Assembly: GCA_016271365.2 (NCBI GenBank)
Contig: CM057451.1
Location: forward strand, 372,269,501-372,333,500
From: Neoceratodus forsteri
Taxonomy: Eukaryota > Chordata > Ceratodontiformes > Ceratodontidae
Direction of reading: 5' to 3'
DNA: 64,000 nt
The notes beneath the pieces were generated by a model. The model saw only the letters and a list, made by a program, of their open reading frames with translations, was not told the origin of the DNA and did not search any database. How positions within the stretch are numbered: position 1 is the first letter of the stretch; each line of letters begins with the position of its first letter. This document shows positions 22,172-32,022 of the stretch, one piece after another. The translations under genes were made by a program, and so were the position numbers.

Positions 22172-22186
22172 AAACAATGCGAAGGC
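22172..22186. repeat. Right target-site duplication of L1-B
   Basis: AAACAATGCGAAGGC, the same 15 bases as 17239-17253, directly after the poly-A tail. Confidence 0.9.
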
Positions 22187-22950
22187 GAGCAGGCAGCAAA
22201 AAGGAGTGAATCACTCTCAGGGCTCAGAGGCGGTACAGCACAGAGTCAAACTTTTTGCTCCAGGCCCTGGTCTGAAAGGATAAGTCAGGATAGATTTTAA
22301 CATCTTCGCCCGCCATTAACAATGGGTAAGCTGCACGAGTGGTGGCCAGTATTATGTTTCATATTTCGACCCTAGAGGTGCGGAATAAAACAGTCCTGAG
22401 CTGGTTAGGAGCCTGTGCAACTACTAACTAACTCTGTAAACTCTCCTGAGAGTTGCAGAGTCAAAATCCACCAGTAGGCTGAGACACTCAAGAATCCAGC
22501 TCTTAAATAGCAGTAGGTTCAGCCCCTCAACCCCTTCAGGTACTCCCACTAGCCACAATTTCCTGCAAGCACCTCATTTTCCAGGGCCATAGGCATCACA
22601 GGAGCTGCAAGTTTTCCTGAGTCAATGTGGCCACTGTTGAATGTGTTGAGGTCGAGCGCATCTCGATATCAACCATTTTAGATGAAAGGTCCTCGATCTG
22701 GGTATCACGCACATAACTTGGAGTCCACTGCCCGCACTGATTCCAGTAATGCTGCTCGGGTTTGGAAGGGCCCTGCTGCGCAGTCTTAGGATGCCCCATT
22801 ACAATTTTTATACAATTTCTTGCAAATTGTCTCAGGAAGCTGAATCTGTCAAAGAATCTCAGGTTTTGGAGAGGAATACAAGGCAGAATTCCAATTTTTG
22901 TAGGTCAGGGTGCAGAGCTGAAGTGAAGCATGACCAGCCTGGAAGATGGC
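22187..22950 (-). pseudogene. Antisense L1 ORF1 remnant, main part
   Basis: On the minus strand, frames near 22800-22596 give MGHPKTAQQGPSKPEQHYW followed by a helical stretch with IEDLSSKMVDIE, like the coiled-coil part of L1 ORF1. Degraded blocks then fit the RNA-binding domain: RKLW-VGVPEGVEG (about 22555), SWILECL (about 22500), the PA-DCF stretch (about 22400) and IYPDLSFQTRAWS (about 22260-22300). It ends at LLPARLRI, continuing at 17238. Many stops. This older L1 was the landing site of L1-B. Confidence 0.6.
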
Positions 22951-23410
22951 TCTCTAGCACCCCCCTTCCCCCAATCAATATCCAGTTCACAGCTCATAAC
23001 AGGAGCTGGTTAACATGAAGAGCAATCTGTATTTTGGGAATAGGTCTAGTCCTCTACAGCTATGTGCTGACTCACATGGTACAAAAGTATGATGTATAAT
23101 TGTGGGTTATAATGCTCTTGAATGACGTTTAACCCTTAACTACATATTCACAGACCCTGCTGTAAACATGCTGTAATATCAATGATTGTAATGTGTCTGT
23201 TGTGGCAAATGCTTGTAAGAGCTTCTTGTAAAACTAATTGGGGGGGGGGAGACAAGGACTCACAGTGACTCCTTGCATCAGCTACTGGTGGTGGCTTGTG
23301 GAGAGAACGGCATGGATGACAATGCACCATCAGGCACCCCTTAGGCCAGAAGAGTGTGTGTGTGTGTGTGTGTGTGCATACAAAAGGGGTGAAGGGTCGG
23401 CGAGGACACG
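22951..23410. other. Unassigned spacer with a GT microsatellite
   Basis: No coding motif is seen. A (GT)12-type run lies at 23352-23376 and a G-run at 23240-23250. It lies between the L1 remnant and DIRS-B. Confidence 0.65.
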
Positions 23411-23560
23411 AAATGAAAATTATGTAATTGCTGTAATTCTTGATTTTCCTGTATGCCTTCACCATTCATCACTGATGGGTTCTATGCTGGAGGCACTAGG
23501 ACCCAGCAGGAAGCTTTTTAGCTTTAAAAAAGCTTTTCTGCTCTAGGAGGGTGGTCGAGG
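23411..23560 (+). repeat. DIRS-B left inverted terminal repeat
   Basis: Outer block CTGTAATTCTTGATTTTCCT, then CACCATTCATCACTGATGGG, then an AGCTTTAAAAAAGCTTTT palindrome. It is the reverse complement of the right end from about 23450 inward, and of the internal region from 23411. Confidence 0.85.
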
Positions 23561-24714
23561 ATGGCACTGCCCTTGAGGCCGATGCATTGTGTGGAGCTCA
23601 CAGGTTGGTCAGTAACCGATGCCGACCCCTCCACTACCTCAGTTCTGCTCGCCAGAGAAGAAAAAGGAAACAAGGGTGGAGGGTGGGCAAGGGAGCCCAA
23701 GGGACAGCAAAAGGAAAGGATATAAACTGAAAAAGGAGTATGTCGACCAGAGAGGATAGACATTATGGAGTTTGGAGCCTAGTTGGTTTTGGAAGGTGGG
23801 CCCCCAACCTCAGGGCAGGTTAGGGAGGGAAGAGAGAGAAAGAAGGAAGAAAGGAGAGCGAGAGAAGAGGCAGAAGGAGATGAAGTGGGAGGATAGAAAC
23901 AAATGCCCACGGTCCAAAATCCTTTTGGACCAGGGAGACTTAGCTCGACTGCTCCCAACCCCTCGTGAAGCAACAAGACTTTTTTTTTTTGTTTTATTTT
24001 ATAGGAGAGCCAGAAGGCGTTAGCCCAAAGATCTGGACCATCCTATACAGAGATGGAAACTTTAACCCTTACTCACTGGGGGGTTGATAGGAGACACTGC
24101 TGAGAGGCTAAAACTGGCCCCGGTCCACTAGGGAGGAACACCAGGTTTTATCACTCCTCCTCTTCTGCCTGTTAAGGTTAGAGGCAGAGAGCCTGCCTCC
24201 AAGGCGGAGTTCAACTCGGCGCCCAAGGAGACCTGGGGTGAAAGGGGTAAAATCTCCTTTTCACACAACCACCAAGTAGGTGATATATCAGGAAAGGGAC
24301 CTCAAGGAGGTTCCTTCTGGTTGAAGTCAGGAGGGACGTGAAATTTAACAAGGGACCCCAGAGGGGGTCCCCTGTAAGGAGCTAGACCAAAATACAGAAG
24401 GTCCCTGGGGCCCTAGTCCCAGCAGAGGGGCCAAGAGATGGCAGGACCCCGCAAGGGGGAGGACCTGAAGCAGGACTCTAGACAGAGACATGGGGACCCC
24501 ATCCACTGACAAGAGGGCCCTGGGGAGCCAAGGAAAAGAGGGCCAGAGCCCCTACTTGCCCCCCCCCCCCAAGTGGGTCCCTAGTACTTCTTAGAAGAAG
24601 TGACTGGGATCCCAAAAGTACTAGTGGGATGGTGCCCACAATTGGCCTCAGCTTTGGGGGGGGAGGGCAAGCAGGGAGGAGGCAATGCCCAGAAGCTGAA
24701 GCCCAAGATGGGAT
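23561..24714. other. DIRS-B segment between left repeat and internal region
   Basis: About 1.15 kb, purine-rich, with AGAAAGAAGGAAGAAAGGAG-type stretches and T/C runs. No coding signature. It is much longer than the same interval in DIRS-C (about 50-200 bp), so a further insertion or expansion is possible. Confidence 0.55.
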
Positions 24715-24832
24715 GGAGGGCGGGAAGCAGTGATGAATGGTGAAGATATACAGGAAAATCAAGAATTACAGCAGGTACATCATTTTCATATCTTCCCTGT
24801 ATCTGTCTTCACCATTCATCAATGGTGGGTGA
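24715..24832. repeat. DIRS-B internal complementary region
   Basis: First half (GTGATGAATGGTGAAGATAT, AATCAAGAATTACAGCAGG) is the reverse complement of the left terminal repeat. Second half (CTTCCCTGTATCTGTCTTCA, CCATTCATCAATGG) is the reverse complement of the right terminal repeat. The join near AGGTACATCATTTTCATATC would be the circle junction. Confidence 0.85.
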
Positions 24833-24839
24833 GTACTAA

Positions 24840-27800
24840 GCCCCACAAAGTGGACTGCTACCTCCCTGAAGGCTGAACTGCCTTCAACCCCTTGTGGGGG
24901 AGTCATGAAAGGAGAGGGCCCATCATGGGTCTGGCCAGAGCTGCTACTGCTGACAGCCAGGACAGGTCTCCTGACCAGCAGGAGGAGGAGGACACCCTGA
25001 CAGTTCCCGCCTGGCTCCGTGGGTAAAAAAAAAACAAAAAAACAGGCCCCCCCGAATGGTGAGGCAGTCACCCTACACTGGGCCAATGGTGACAACCGGG
25101 AGAGACGAAGCCATGCCGCCCGCCTAATGCAGATCAAAGATCCCATGAGCCTGGAGGCTACCGCACTGGCATCTTAAGATGCCCGCATCTGGTGTCTTGC
25201 TAGCTCCAGACCCCTCGTGGAGTTGGCGATTGCCCAACTAGTTGCCTTGCCATCAAGCAAGGTGGCTAGGAATTGGCCCATCGTGGCCCAAAGGCGCCTC
25301 TCACAGGCCACCATGTGTGCCTGATGTGCTGCGATGGATAACAAGAGAAACGCTGAGGCAAAAATCCGCCTGCTCCAGCAGTCGAACTCCATGGAGTCTG
25401 CATCCGGGAGATGGTCTCTTGTTAGGCACAGGCACCCAGAAGGGGTGTTCAGCCGCTCCAAAACATGAAGTGGGGTGGGGCAACGACCCTGTAGACCTGA
25501 AGGGAGTGCAATACTGGTGCTGCCAGTCCCCAGGGGCTGGGGAAGTGGAGGCTAGCTCCAGACCCCTCGTGAAGATGGCCCGACTGGTTGCCTCACCATT
25601 AGGCAAGACTGCAAGGAATAGCCTCATTGTGGCCCACAGGAGCCTTTCATAGGCCACCATGTATGCCTGATGTGCTGTGATGGATAACAAGAGACACACT
25701 GGGGCAAAAAAATACACCTGTCCCAGCTGTCGAACTCCATGGAGTCCACATCCTGGGGACAGTCTCTTGTTAGGTGCAGATGCTCAAAAGGGGTGTCCAG
25801 CCACTCAAAACCTAAGTGGGATAGGGCAAGGACCCTGGAGACACAGAGGGAGTTCAATAACGGTGCTGGCAGTCCCCAGGGACCGGGGAAGTAGAGGTGG
25901 GTGACTGCCAGACATTGTGAAACTCCTTCAAAAAGGGCAGAGGCCATGGAGGGATCACCAAGTACTCCTGGCTGTACTCTCCAAGAAACACCATAGTTGC
26001 ATGCGCAATACTGCACTGGATGACTGGGGTTAGATTGGGCTCCTCCAACACTGTCACCAGGAACCACTGATACTTTTGTAAAGTCAGCATCAGAAGACCA
26101 GTATGATGTGGAGTCCTCTTCCTCAGAGGAGGAAGCCAATGAAGTGGAGGGGCCCTGCATAGGAACGATGGTGCAGTAAGAGGAGATGCAAACACCACCT
26201 CATCCATGGCCCTGTAATAGGTGGGAAAGCACTCGCCGTGGCCCTATACTGCTCCTAGGCAAGGGGCCCCAAGGGGACAGAAAGACCCGGGAGCATGGGA
26301 AGAGGATGCAGAGAGTGTGAGGGACAGGCAGAATGGTCCTGGGAGACCGAACCCTCCCTGCTAGGGCTATGGGCATAAGCAGGGGACCTCTCTACCATGA
26401 GGGGGTGTGCTGCCAAGAACCCTCCTGCTGCTCAACCATCCCCTAGCCAGCAAGGGGAAGCCCATGGGGAGTAGACCCCTGGTGGGGAGACCAGAGCCCA
26501 GCAAGTCCAACAGGGCGGACCCCCTCCCATTCAAGGCAAGAATCCACCCCCAGAGGAGGAAGGGGTGTTGGGCCCAGCACTCTTACTCCACCCTGAAGCG
26601 ACGGAGGTCACCCGAGCAGAGCGGGATGCGGACCGGGCCCCCAACCCCCCTGGAGAGGACAGAGACCTGCCCCTCAAACGAGGCTCCACGATGGTGACTG
26701 AACTTAAGGGGGAAGGGAGAGAGAAGCTGGCACCAGGGTCTGCCTCAGACTCCCCCTCATCTCCGTGGCAGCACCGAAGATCAACCTCTTCCATGTAGAC
26801 AGCCCCCAAGTGGCACTGTCCCCGAAAGAGGCATCAAAAATGGCACAAGAGCCGGTCACGACACCAACCTCGACACCACCCCAGAAGTGGCACCATCACT
26901 GACACCAACTGCGGCATCGACACAGACATCAGGAACACCGCCGACCCTGGCACCGGCCCCTGAAGCTGTGCTAACCGTGGCACTGGGCACGGACTGACAG
27001 CAGCACCGCCATAGGTCTTGGCACGGACCACGGTACCATCCCCGGGCATGCTGCCGTAATTGGGATTGCCGCTGGAGACAGTGCTGGGAAAGGCACCAGA
27101 GTCTTCTGTTGCACAGACTGCAGTGCCAGCAGAGGAAAGGGCAGCGTTGCATACGGTGCCAAATTCAAGGCCGGATCCCACCAACGAAGACCTCAAACGG
27201 AATCCGTAGATGACCACTCTGGAGAGCTTGGTTGCCAGTGGGGATCCTCCTGGTCATCCTCCGAATTCAACGAGGAGACCACAGAGACCCAGAGAAAAGC
27301 AACCCTGGCCACCCGTCCCGACACCGAAAGGGGTGTTGGGAAGGGACTCCGTGGCACCGGAGGTTCGGCCTCGCTCACCGACACCGGAATCAGTGTCAGG
27401 AGCCAAAGCCGACCCCCCTCCCCGAAGAGACCTCTGATGCAGGCCTCGTGTGTAGCTGAGGCCTCAATATCGGGATCGGCTGGTTCCCTGAAGAGGAACC
27501 AGGCCTTGAGCGAGCAGCAGTTGGCCCCGCAGGAGGCTGACAGTCCCCACCCCCGACCACTCACCCAGGCTCAGTAAGACATGAGCCCATAATGGCCTGG
27601 CTCTCTCCTGGTGCATATAACAGTGGGAGGGAGGCCAGGGTGATGGGTCCAAAGTCGTTGCCTTCGCGGCCCTCGTTCAATGCCGTCCACCGAAGGTTGG
27701 GGGTCGCATCCCAACCTCGCCGCATGGATTTCAAGGGTGCAGAGGTCCATGCTGAAACAACCGTTGCAACGATCCATGTTGTGGTTCATCCCTAGGCAAG

Positions 27801-28000
27801 TGAAGTATAGGTCATGCGGGTCTGTTAGAGAGAACCGACTTCCACAAGGGCACCAATGCATAGGGGAAGTCCCCACCTTAGAATTTCTCCGCCCTGAACC
27901 CAACATGATCCGACCGCACCAACTAAAATCTAAAGAAAGATGAAGAACGTAACACAGACTAAACCATTGGAAAAACAAGAAAACGGTTCAAAACATGACA
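24840..28000 (-). pseudogene. DIRS-B gag-like gene
   Basis: The N-terminus (frame 27978-27571) shows CPC at residues 43-45, then H55, Y58 (a Cys in DIRS-A), C61-LG, H66, C71 and C74, the same spacing as in DIRS-A and DIRS-C. The middle is Pro/Ser/Val-rich with GTD/VP-type repeats (27217-26834). An acidic Ser stretch (SLASSSEEEDSTSYW, about 26140) and a helical domain (25717-25174) follow. The end (RRAAWLRLSRLS and SPFGG at 25130-25060) matches RRRAWLRISTFT and FSFLG of DIRS-D Gag. Numerous frameshifts. Confidence 0.7.
25200..25812. repeat. Tandem duplication (~350 bp) within DIRS-B gag
   Basis: 25200-25461 and 25551-25812 are diverged direct copies at an offset of about 351 bp. Shared words include CTAGCTCCAGACCCCTCGTG and GTCGAACTCCATGGAGTC. 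The encoded helical segment (SIAAHQAHMVACERRLWATM and SITAHQAYMVAYERLLWATM) is thus doubled. Confidence 0.87.
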
Positions 28001-28204
28001 TACACTAGCATGGCACTGAGTGACGTTCGACAAGCAGAAGAATGGTAATGGTAGTGTCACAGTCAAATATGTTGGATGCTGTCCCATGGTGTTGCTTGTA
28101 GCCTCAACGGTGGAAAAAGCAGAACTGAGGTAGGGGAAGGCGTCTGTTACTGGCCAACCCAAGAGCGCCACACAATGAGGCCTCAAGAGCAGCACTGTCC
28201 TCAA

Positions 28205-28335
28205 TGCTGTCCCTCCTCCTGGAGCAAAAAAGCTTTTTTAAAGCTAAAAAGCTTCCCATGGGGTCCTAGCACCTCCAGCGTAGAACCCACTAGTGATGAA
28301 TGTTGAAGACTGATACAGGGAAAATGCTGCACTGG
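28205..28335 (-). repeat. DIRS-B right inverted terminal repeat
   Basis: Reads AAAGCTTTTTTAAAGCTAAA, GGGTCCTAGCACCTCCAGCG and GATGAATGTTGAAGACTGAT in reverse orientation to the left repeat. It marks the element's 5' end. Confidence 0.85.
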
Positions 28336-29379
28336 TATACACTGGATGATGTCCTCTCTGCCACTCCCCATGCTTGGACCTTCCCTGTAACACATGACAT
28401 GGGTCCCCCCTTCAGAACCATATACAGCAATCCTCCATTAGGCTGCAGCACAGCCCCCAGCAGGAAAAAGCTGGCAATGAGGAGAGGGGAAGTCAGGTCA
28501 CTCTCAGACGACAATCTGCAACAACAGCCAGGGGAGGCCCCCGGCAACGACAAGCCAGTCACAAGGATCTGGAGGTCTGGGTAGGAGTGTGTCCTGAAGA
28601 AGGGCTGCAGAAGGGCGAGCCCGGCTAGAAAAGAGGGGCAGTATGGGAGCATAAAAAAAAGTAAAAAAATAGAGATATTAAAGTGGCATGGTAGCACCAC
28701 TATAGTTAGGGTTGAGCAGAGGTTTCTACGTTAAACCCCAAACTTTGCAGTTTAATAGCTTCACAACCGTTCAACAAATTTGCACAAAACGTTGCATCCG
28801 TAGTCTCGGGGCAAGCTCTGCTGAAATGCGAGGTTTCGTTCTGGTCACGTGTCGATTGAATCGAAGATCCAGATAGTGAGAAATGGGGGGGTGGTTTTGG
28901 TCATTGCCTGGCACCGCCAACAGTGTGGAATTCTGCTCAGATTTTCAGGGTACAAAGGGCTTGGGCCACAGCGCTGCACCTTTTGCAGGTTTAGTAAAAA
29001 AAAAAAAAAATATTAAATATCTTCCAAAGTTATAAGAATTTGAAATTCTGGTTCTGAGCATGCTCAGTATGGATTTTTGGATAGCTGCTTGGAATGAAAA
29101 TAATTTGGTATATACAAAAAAAAAAGTCCTTTTTGTATGGGTGTAATCCTTTTTTGAGGGGAAAAAGAAATCCGTTTATGTATGGTTGCCATCTGGTTTC
29201 TGCCCCCCCCCCCCCAAAAAAAAAATGTTTTGAAAACCCCGGAAAATAAGGTCCTGCTGAGACACCACCACAGATAGCTTGTGAATCAGGACCCCATTAG
29301 GTGGATTCTGGAGTTAATTTTGGTGAAAAATTAACCAGAAAGGTGTTTCTTAAAATCTTTTTTCATGACTCGATTTTTT
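28336..29379. other. Unclassified, probably old repeat DNA
   Basis: No coding block was recognised. Homopolymer runs occur at 28996-29010 (A) and 29204-29226 (C then A). No terminal repeats were found. Confidence 0.5.
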
Positions 29380-30125
29380 TTTTTTTTTTTCATATGGCCA
29401 TACAAAAAGGATCCCTTCATATGTAAAAAGGATTTGGACGTTTTTTTTTTTAGATTCTCTTTTCATATAAAGCCATCCTTTTTCTTATGAACAAAACAAT
29501 CTTATGAGAAAGCATCCCTTCATATGAAAAAATCTGAAAATACCCAAGTCCAAATTCTTTTTTCATATGAAGGAATCCTTTTAGATGAGTTTTTTTGTTC
29601 ACACGAAAAATTTCAATTTCAATTTCAATTTCAACTTTATTTTTAAAAGGCGCTTTTCTTAAATCAAAGCACCTGTATAAATAAATATAACAATAAATAT
29701 AGTAAATCAAATCAACAGAAATCCTTAAAAGCTATATTAAAAAGGTGGGTCTTCAACTCCCTTTTAAAACTAAGGACGGTCGGGCAATCTCGCACCTGAC
29801 GAGGTAGAGAGTTCCACAGGGTAGGTGCCATAAAACTAAACGATCTAGCACCAGATGTTTTCAGACGTACCCTGGGAATCTCTAGCAATCCCTCATCAGT
29901 GGATCGGAGGGGGCGAGAGGGACTATAGGGGCACAGGAGCTCTTTCAGGTAGGCAGGTCCCAGATCATGTAGGGCTTAAAAAGAATGCCTTCATATGAAA
30001 AAAGAATTTGGACTTGGTTTTTTTTCAGATTTTTTCTTCCATATGAAGGGATCATTTTTCATGTGGTTGTCTTGTTCATACAGAAAAGGATCCGTTCATA
30101 CAAAAAAGAATTTGGACAGTTTTTA
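29380..30125. repeat. TCATATGAA-rich imperfect palindromic repeat
   Basis: The words TTCATATGAAAAA, GAATTTGGAC and AAAGGATCCCTTCATATG recur in both orientations at about 29400-29440, 29510-29580, 29985-30050 and 30080-30120. The L2 fragment at 29605-29978 divides it. It may be a foldback or satellite-like element; the family is unknown. Confidence 0.6.
29605..29978 (-). mobile_element. L2 3'-end fragment
   Basis: Close match to 55455-55813 (for example TTAAAAGGCGCTTTTCTTAA and GGTGGGTCTTCAACTCCC). It ends on the minus strand in TTGAAA-type tandem units. At about 370 bp it keeps only the 3' untranslated region and the last codons of an L2, heavily 5'-truncated. Confidence 0.87.
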
Positions 30126-30469
30126 TTTCAACTTCAACAAGCCATAACTCCCTCCATATTTGTAGTTAATGGACAATCTGTATATTAAAACAAAGGTCTT
30201 CTACAACTGTAAGAACAACACATAATAGCCCCCCTCACAAATTTAGGGACCATACAAATTTAAAAAAATCTAAATTCCTATAGGATAACATTTAAGTTGA
30301 AAGAGCTATGCAACCAAGCAAATAAAATCGCTTTTTAGGAGAAATGGAAGCACAGGGCCCAGAGGACTCTGCTTCCACAGCAACATAGATGTACGCATCT
30401 ATGAAGGGATGGAAGCGCAGAGCCCAGAGGGCCCTGCATTTCCATAGGCAAATGGAGATCAAAGAGGAT
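30126..30469. other. No clear feature
   Basis: A short near-duplicate occurs here: ATGGAAGCACAGGGCCCAGA (30343) and ATGGAAGCGCAGAGCCCAGA (30410), about 67 bp apart. Nothing coding is seen. Confidence 0.5.
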
Positions 30470-30672
30470 ATGATTCTTTTTAGTTAGTTTTTGTTGACCG
30501 GGTAAGTGCACTAAACAAATTCTGCCTATTTTCAGGCACAACTCGGGGAGGATGGGGATACAGATGAATGCCAACTGACCTTGAACCAGATTAAGCTGTA
30601 GGTGGTATTTTTTTAGTGAATGGGGGGAAATTTGGCCAGGGCACCAGGGAAATTCTACTATCTCAAAAAGTA
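30470..30672 (-). mobile_element. SINE fragment (3' part)
   Basis: Matches the 3' part of the SINE at 38640-39056: GTTGACCGGGTAAG, GAACCAGATTAAGCTG, TGGTATTTTT and AATTTGGCCAGGGCACC are shared. The tRNA-like head is missing, so it is a truncated minus-strand copy. Confidence 0.78.
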
Positions 30673-30677
30673 AGGAA

Positions 30678-31051
30678 CTTTTTTGCAAAAAAACTCAATG
30701 CACCAGTCAGGGTTTAGATTAAAGGGAAATATGGTGTTAGGGCTCCCAACCCTAACATCCCACCCCCACCCTGCAGGCAGCAAAAGGAAAAACCATTACA
30801 GTTTCATCTCTCCAGAATCTTTACAAATTATGCCTCAGGTGTTCCTTGGGGTTGTCAACTCTAATGCTCACTCAATTCTCATACAGTTTGCACATCTCAA
30901 TTTCTTTACTGATGGATGGGGAGAAGACTCAGGAAAGGTGAAACCATAATGGTTTTCCTTTTGCTGCCTACAGGGTGGGGGTGGACATTTCCCTACTTTT
31001 GTCACTTTAATCTGAACCCTATCTTGTGCAATAACTATGTTTTTTGCAAAG
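30678..31051. mobile_element. Foldback element (~375 bp inverted repeat)
   Basis: Left arm 30678-30820 and right arm 30930-31051 are inverted copies: TTTTGCAAAAAA, GGGTTTAGATTAAAG, CCACCCCCACCCTG and GGCAGCAAAAGGAAAAACCA recur as reverse complements. The loop is about 110 bp. No transposase. It could be a foldback MITE. Confidence 0.75.
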
Positions 31052-31655
31052 AATATATAATATACATACACAGGCAGGGGCCGCCAATGGTAGTGTGTCA
31101 TGCTCAAATGCAAACAACCCAGGTTCACGTATAATCCTGGGTCACCTCTGACTGGGCACTTGTGGTTGGGGTGGGCAGCATTTCTACAGCCACAGCTACA
31201 GCTACACCTGAAGTAGGCCAAGAATGATCGTCGCCTTTCTCAGAGGAAGCTGCTGTGCTCGTGAGACCAACATGTCTCCAGCATTAGGGAGGAGGGAAGT
31301 CAGGGAATAAAATGGACTTAACAGCCATCAGACACATCAGGATTTTATTTAAGTCTCTGACCCCACGCCATGGAACAGCAGCAGGCTGATGGTGCTGGCT
31401 CTGGGAGGACGCATGGCCTGACAGTAGGCATCAACAGTCTGGTTAGGGTTGGGGCAGAAAAACTTAGAAGGAAAAAAATAAAAATAATTAGGGTAGGCTA
31501 TTTAGAACTGTGGTACTAGAAGTAACTTAAAATAAACCAATATGTGAATCCATGTTTATTTGTAGGGAGACTGGCAAATGGCAGAAAGAAAAAAGCAATG
31601 TTTTGGGACTGGACTGTCTACATAAAAAAAAAAAAAAAAAAAAGCTGGCAACAGA
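31052..31655. other. No recognisable feature
   Basis: Contains a poly-A run at 31624-31643 directly before DIRS-C. No motif, tRNA-like box or terminal repeat was recognised. Confidence 0.5.
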
Positions 31656-31830
31656 AAGAATAGGTTACTCACCTGTAACAATAGTTCTGGGAGTGGTATA
31701 TGTTGTTCATCCACACTACTTGGCATGTCCCCTTCCACTCTAAATCTTGGCAGAAGTCTTCAAGCTGGATCCTCCCACCCACTCGGGTGGTATATACCTC
31801 AGCTCCACCCCATGACGCCAGATCTTAACC
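31656..31830 (+). repeat. DIRS-C left inverted terminal repeat
   Basis: Starts GGTTACTCACCTGTAACAAT and includes GTTGTTCATCCACAC and GGCATGTCCCCTTCCACT. The part from about 31698 inward is the reverse complement of 37408-37540. Confidence 0.88.
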
Positions 31831-31877
31831 CACTGGAAGCAAGGTTGTGCGCCCGAAGCCGGGGAGGTCGGGTGTGT

Positions 31878-31975
31878 GTGGATGAACAACATATACCATT
31901 CCTAGAACTACTGTTACAGGTGAGTAACCTGTCCTTCTCAGAGCGTGGATATGTTGTTCATCCACACTTCTTGGC
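31878..31975. repeat. DIRS-C internal complementary region
   Basis: The first half, up to GTTACAGGTGAGTAACCTGT, is complementary to the left end. The second half (GCGTGGATATGTTGTTCATC) is complementary to the right end. The two meet near 31930 and represent the expected circle junction. Confidence 0.88.
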
Positions 31976-32022
31976 AGACTCCAAGCAGTTCTCTGGGAGG
32001 AGGGAGGCAAGGCGCACACTCC

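Larger units (their letters stand above)
23411..28335 (-). mobile_element. DIRS-B: gag-only, internally deleted DIRS derivative
   Basis: Left terminal repeat 23411-23560 and right terminal repeat 28205-28335 are inverted copies. The internal complementary region at 24715-24832 carries the reverse complements of both ends back to back. Between it and the right end only Gag-like frames occur (27980 to about 24840). No RT, RNase H or recombinase motif is seen in the 4.9 kb. It therefore looks like a non-autonomous derivative that would need another DIRS for polymerase and recombinase. Its family differs from A and C-E in terminal sequence. Confidence 0.8.

Noticed and set aside
23352..23376. GT repeat as a regulatory element
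   Set aside because: An ordinary dinucleotide microsatellite with nothing around it to suggest function.
24478..25146. Proline-rich frames suggesting a host gene
   Set aside because: Part of DIRS-B: they overlap the internal complementary region and the Gag C-terminus.
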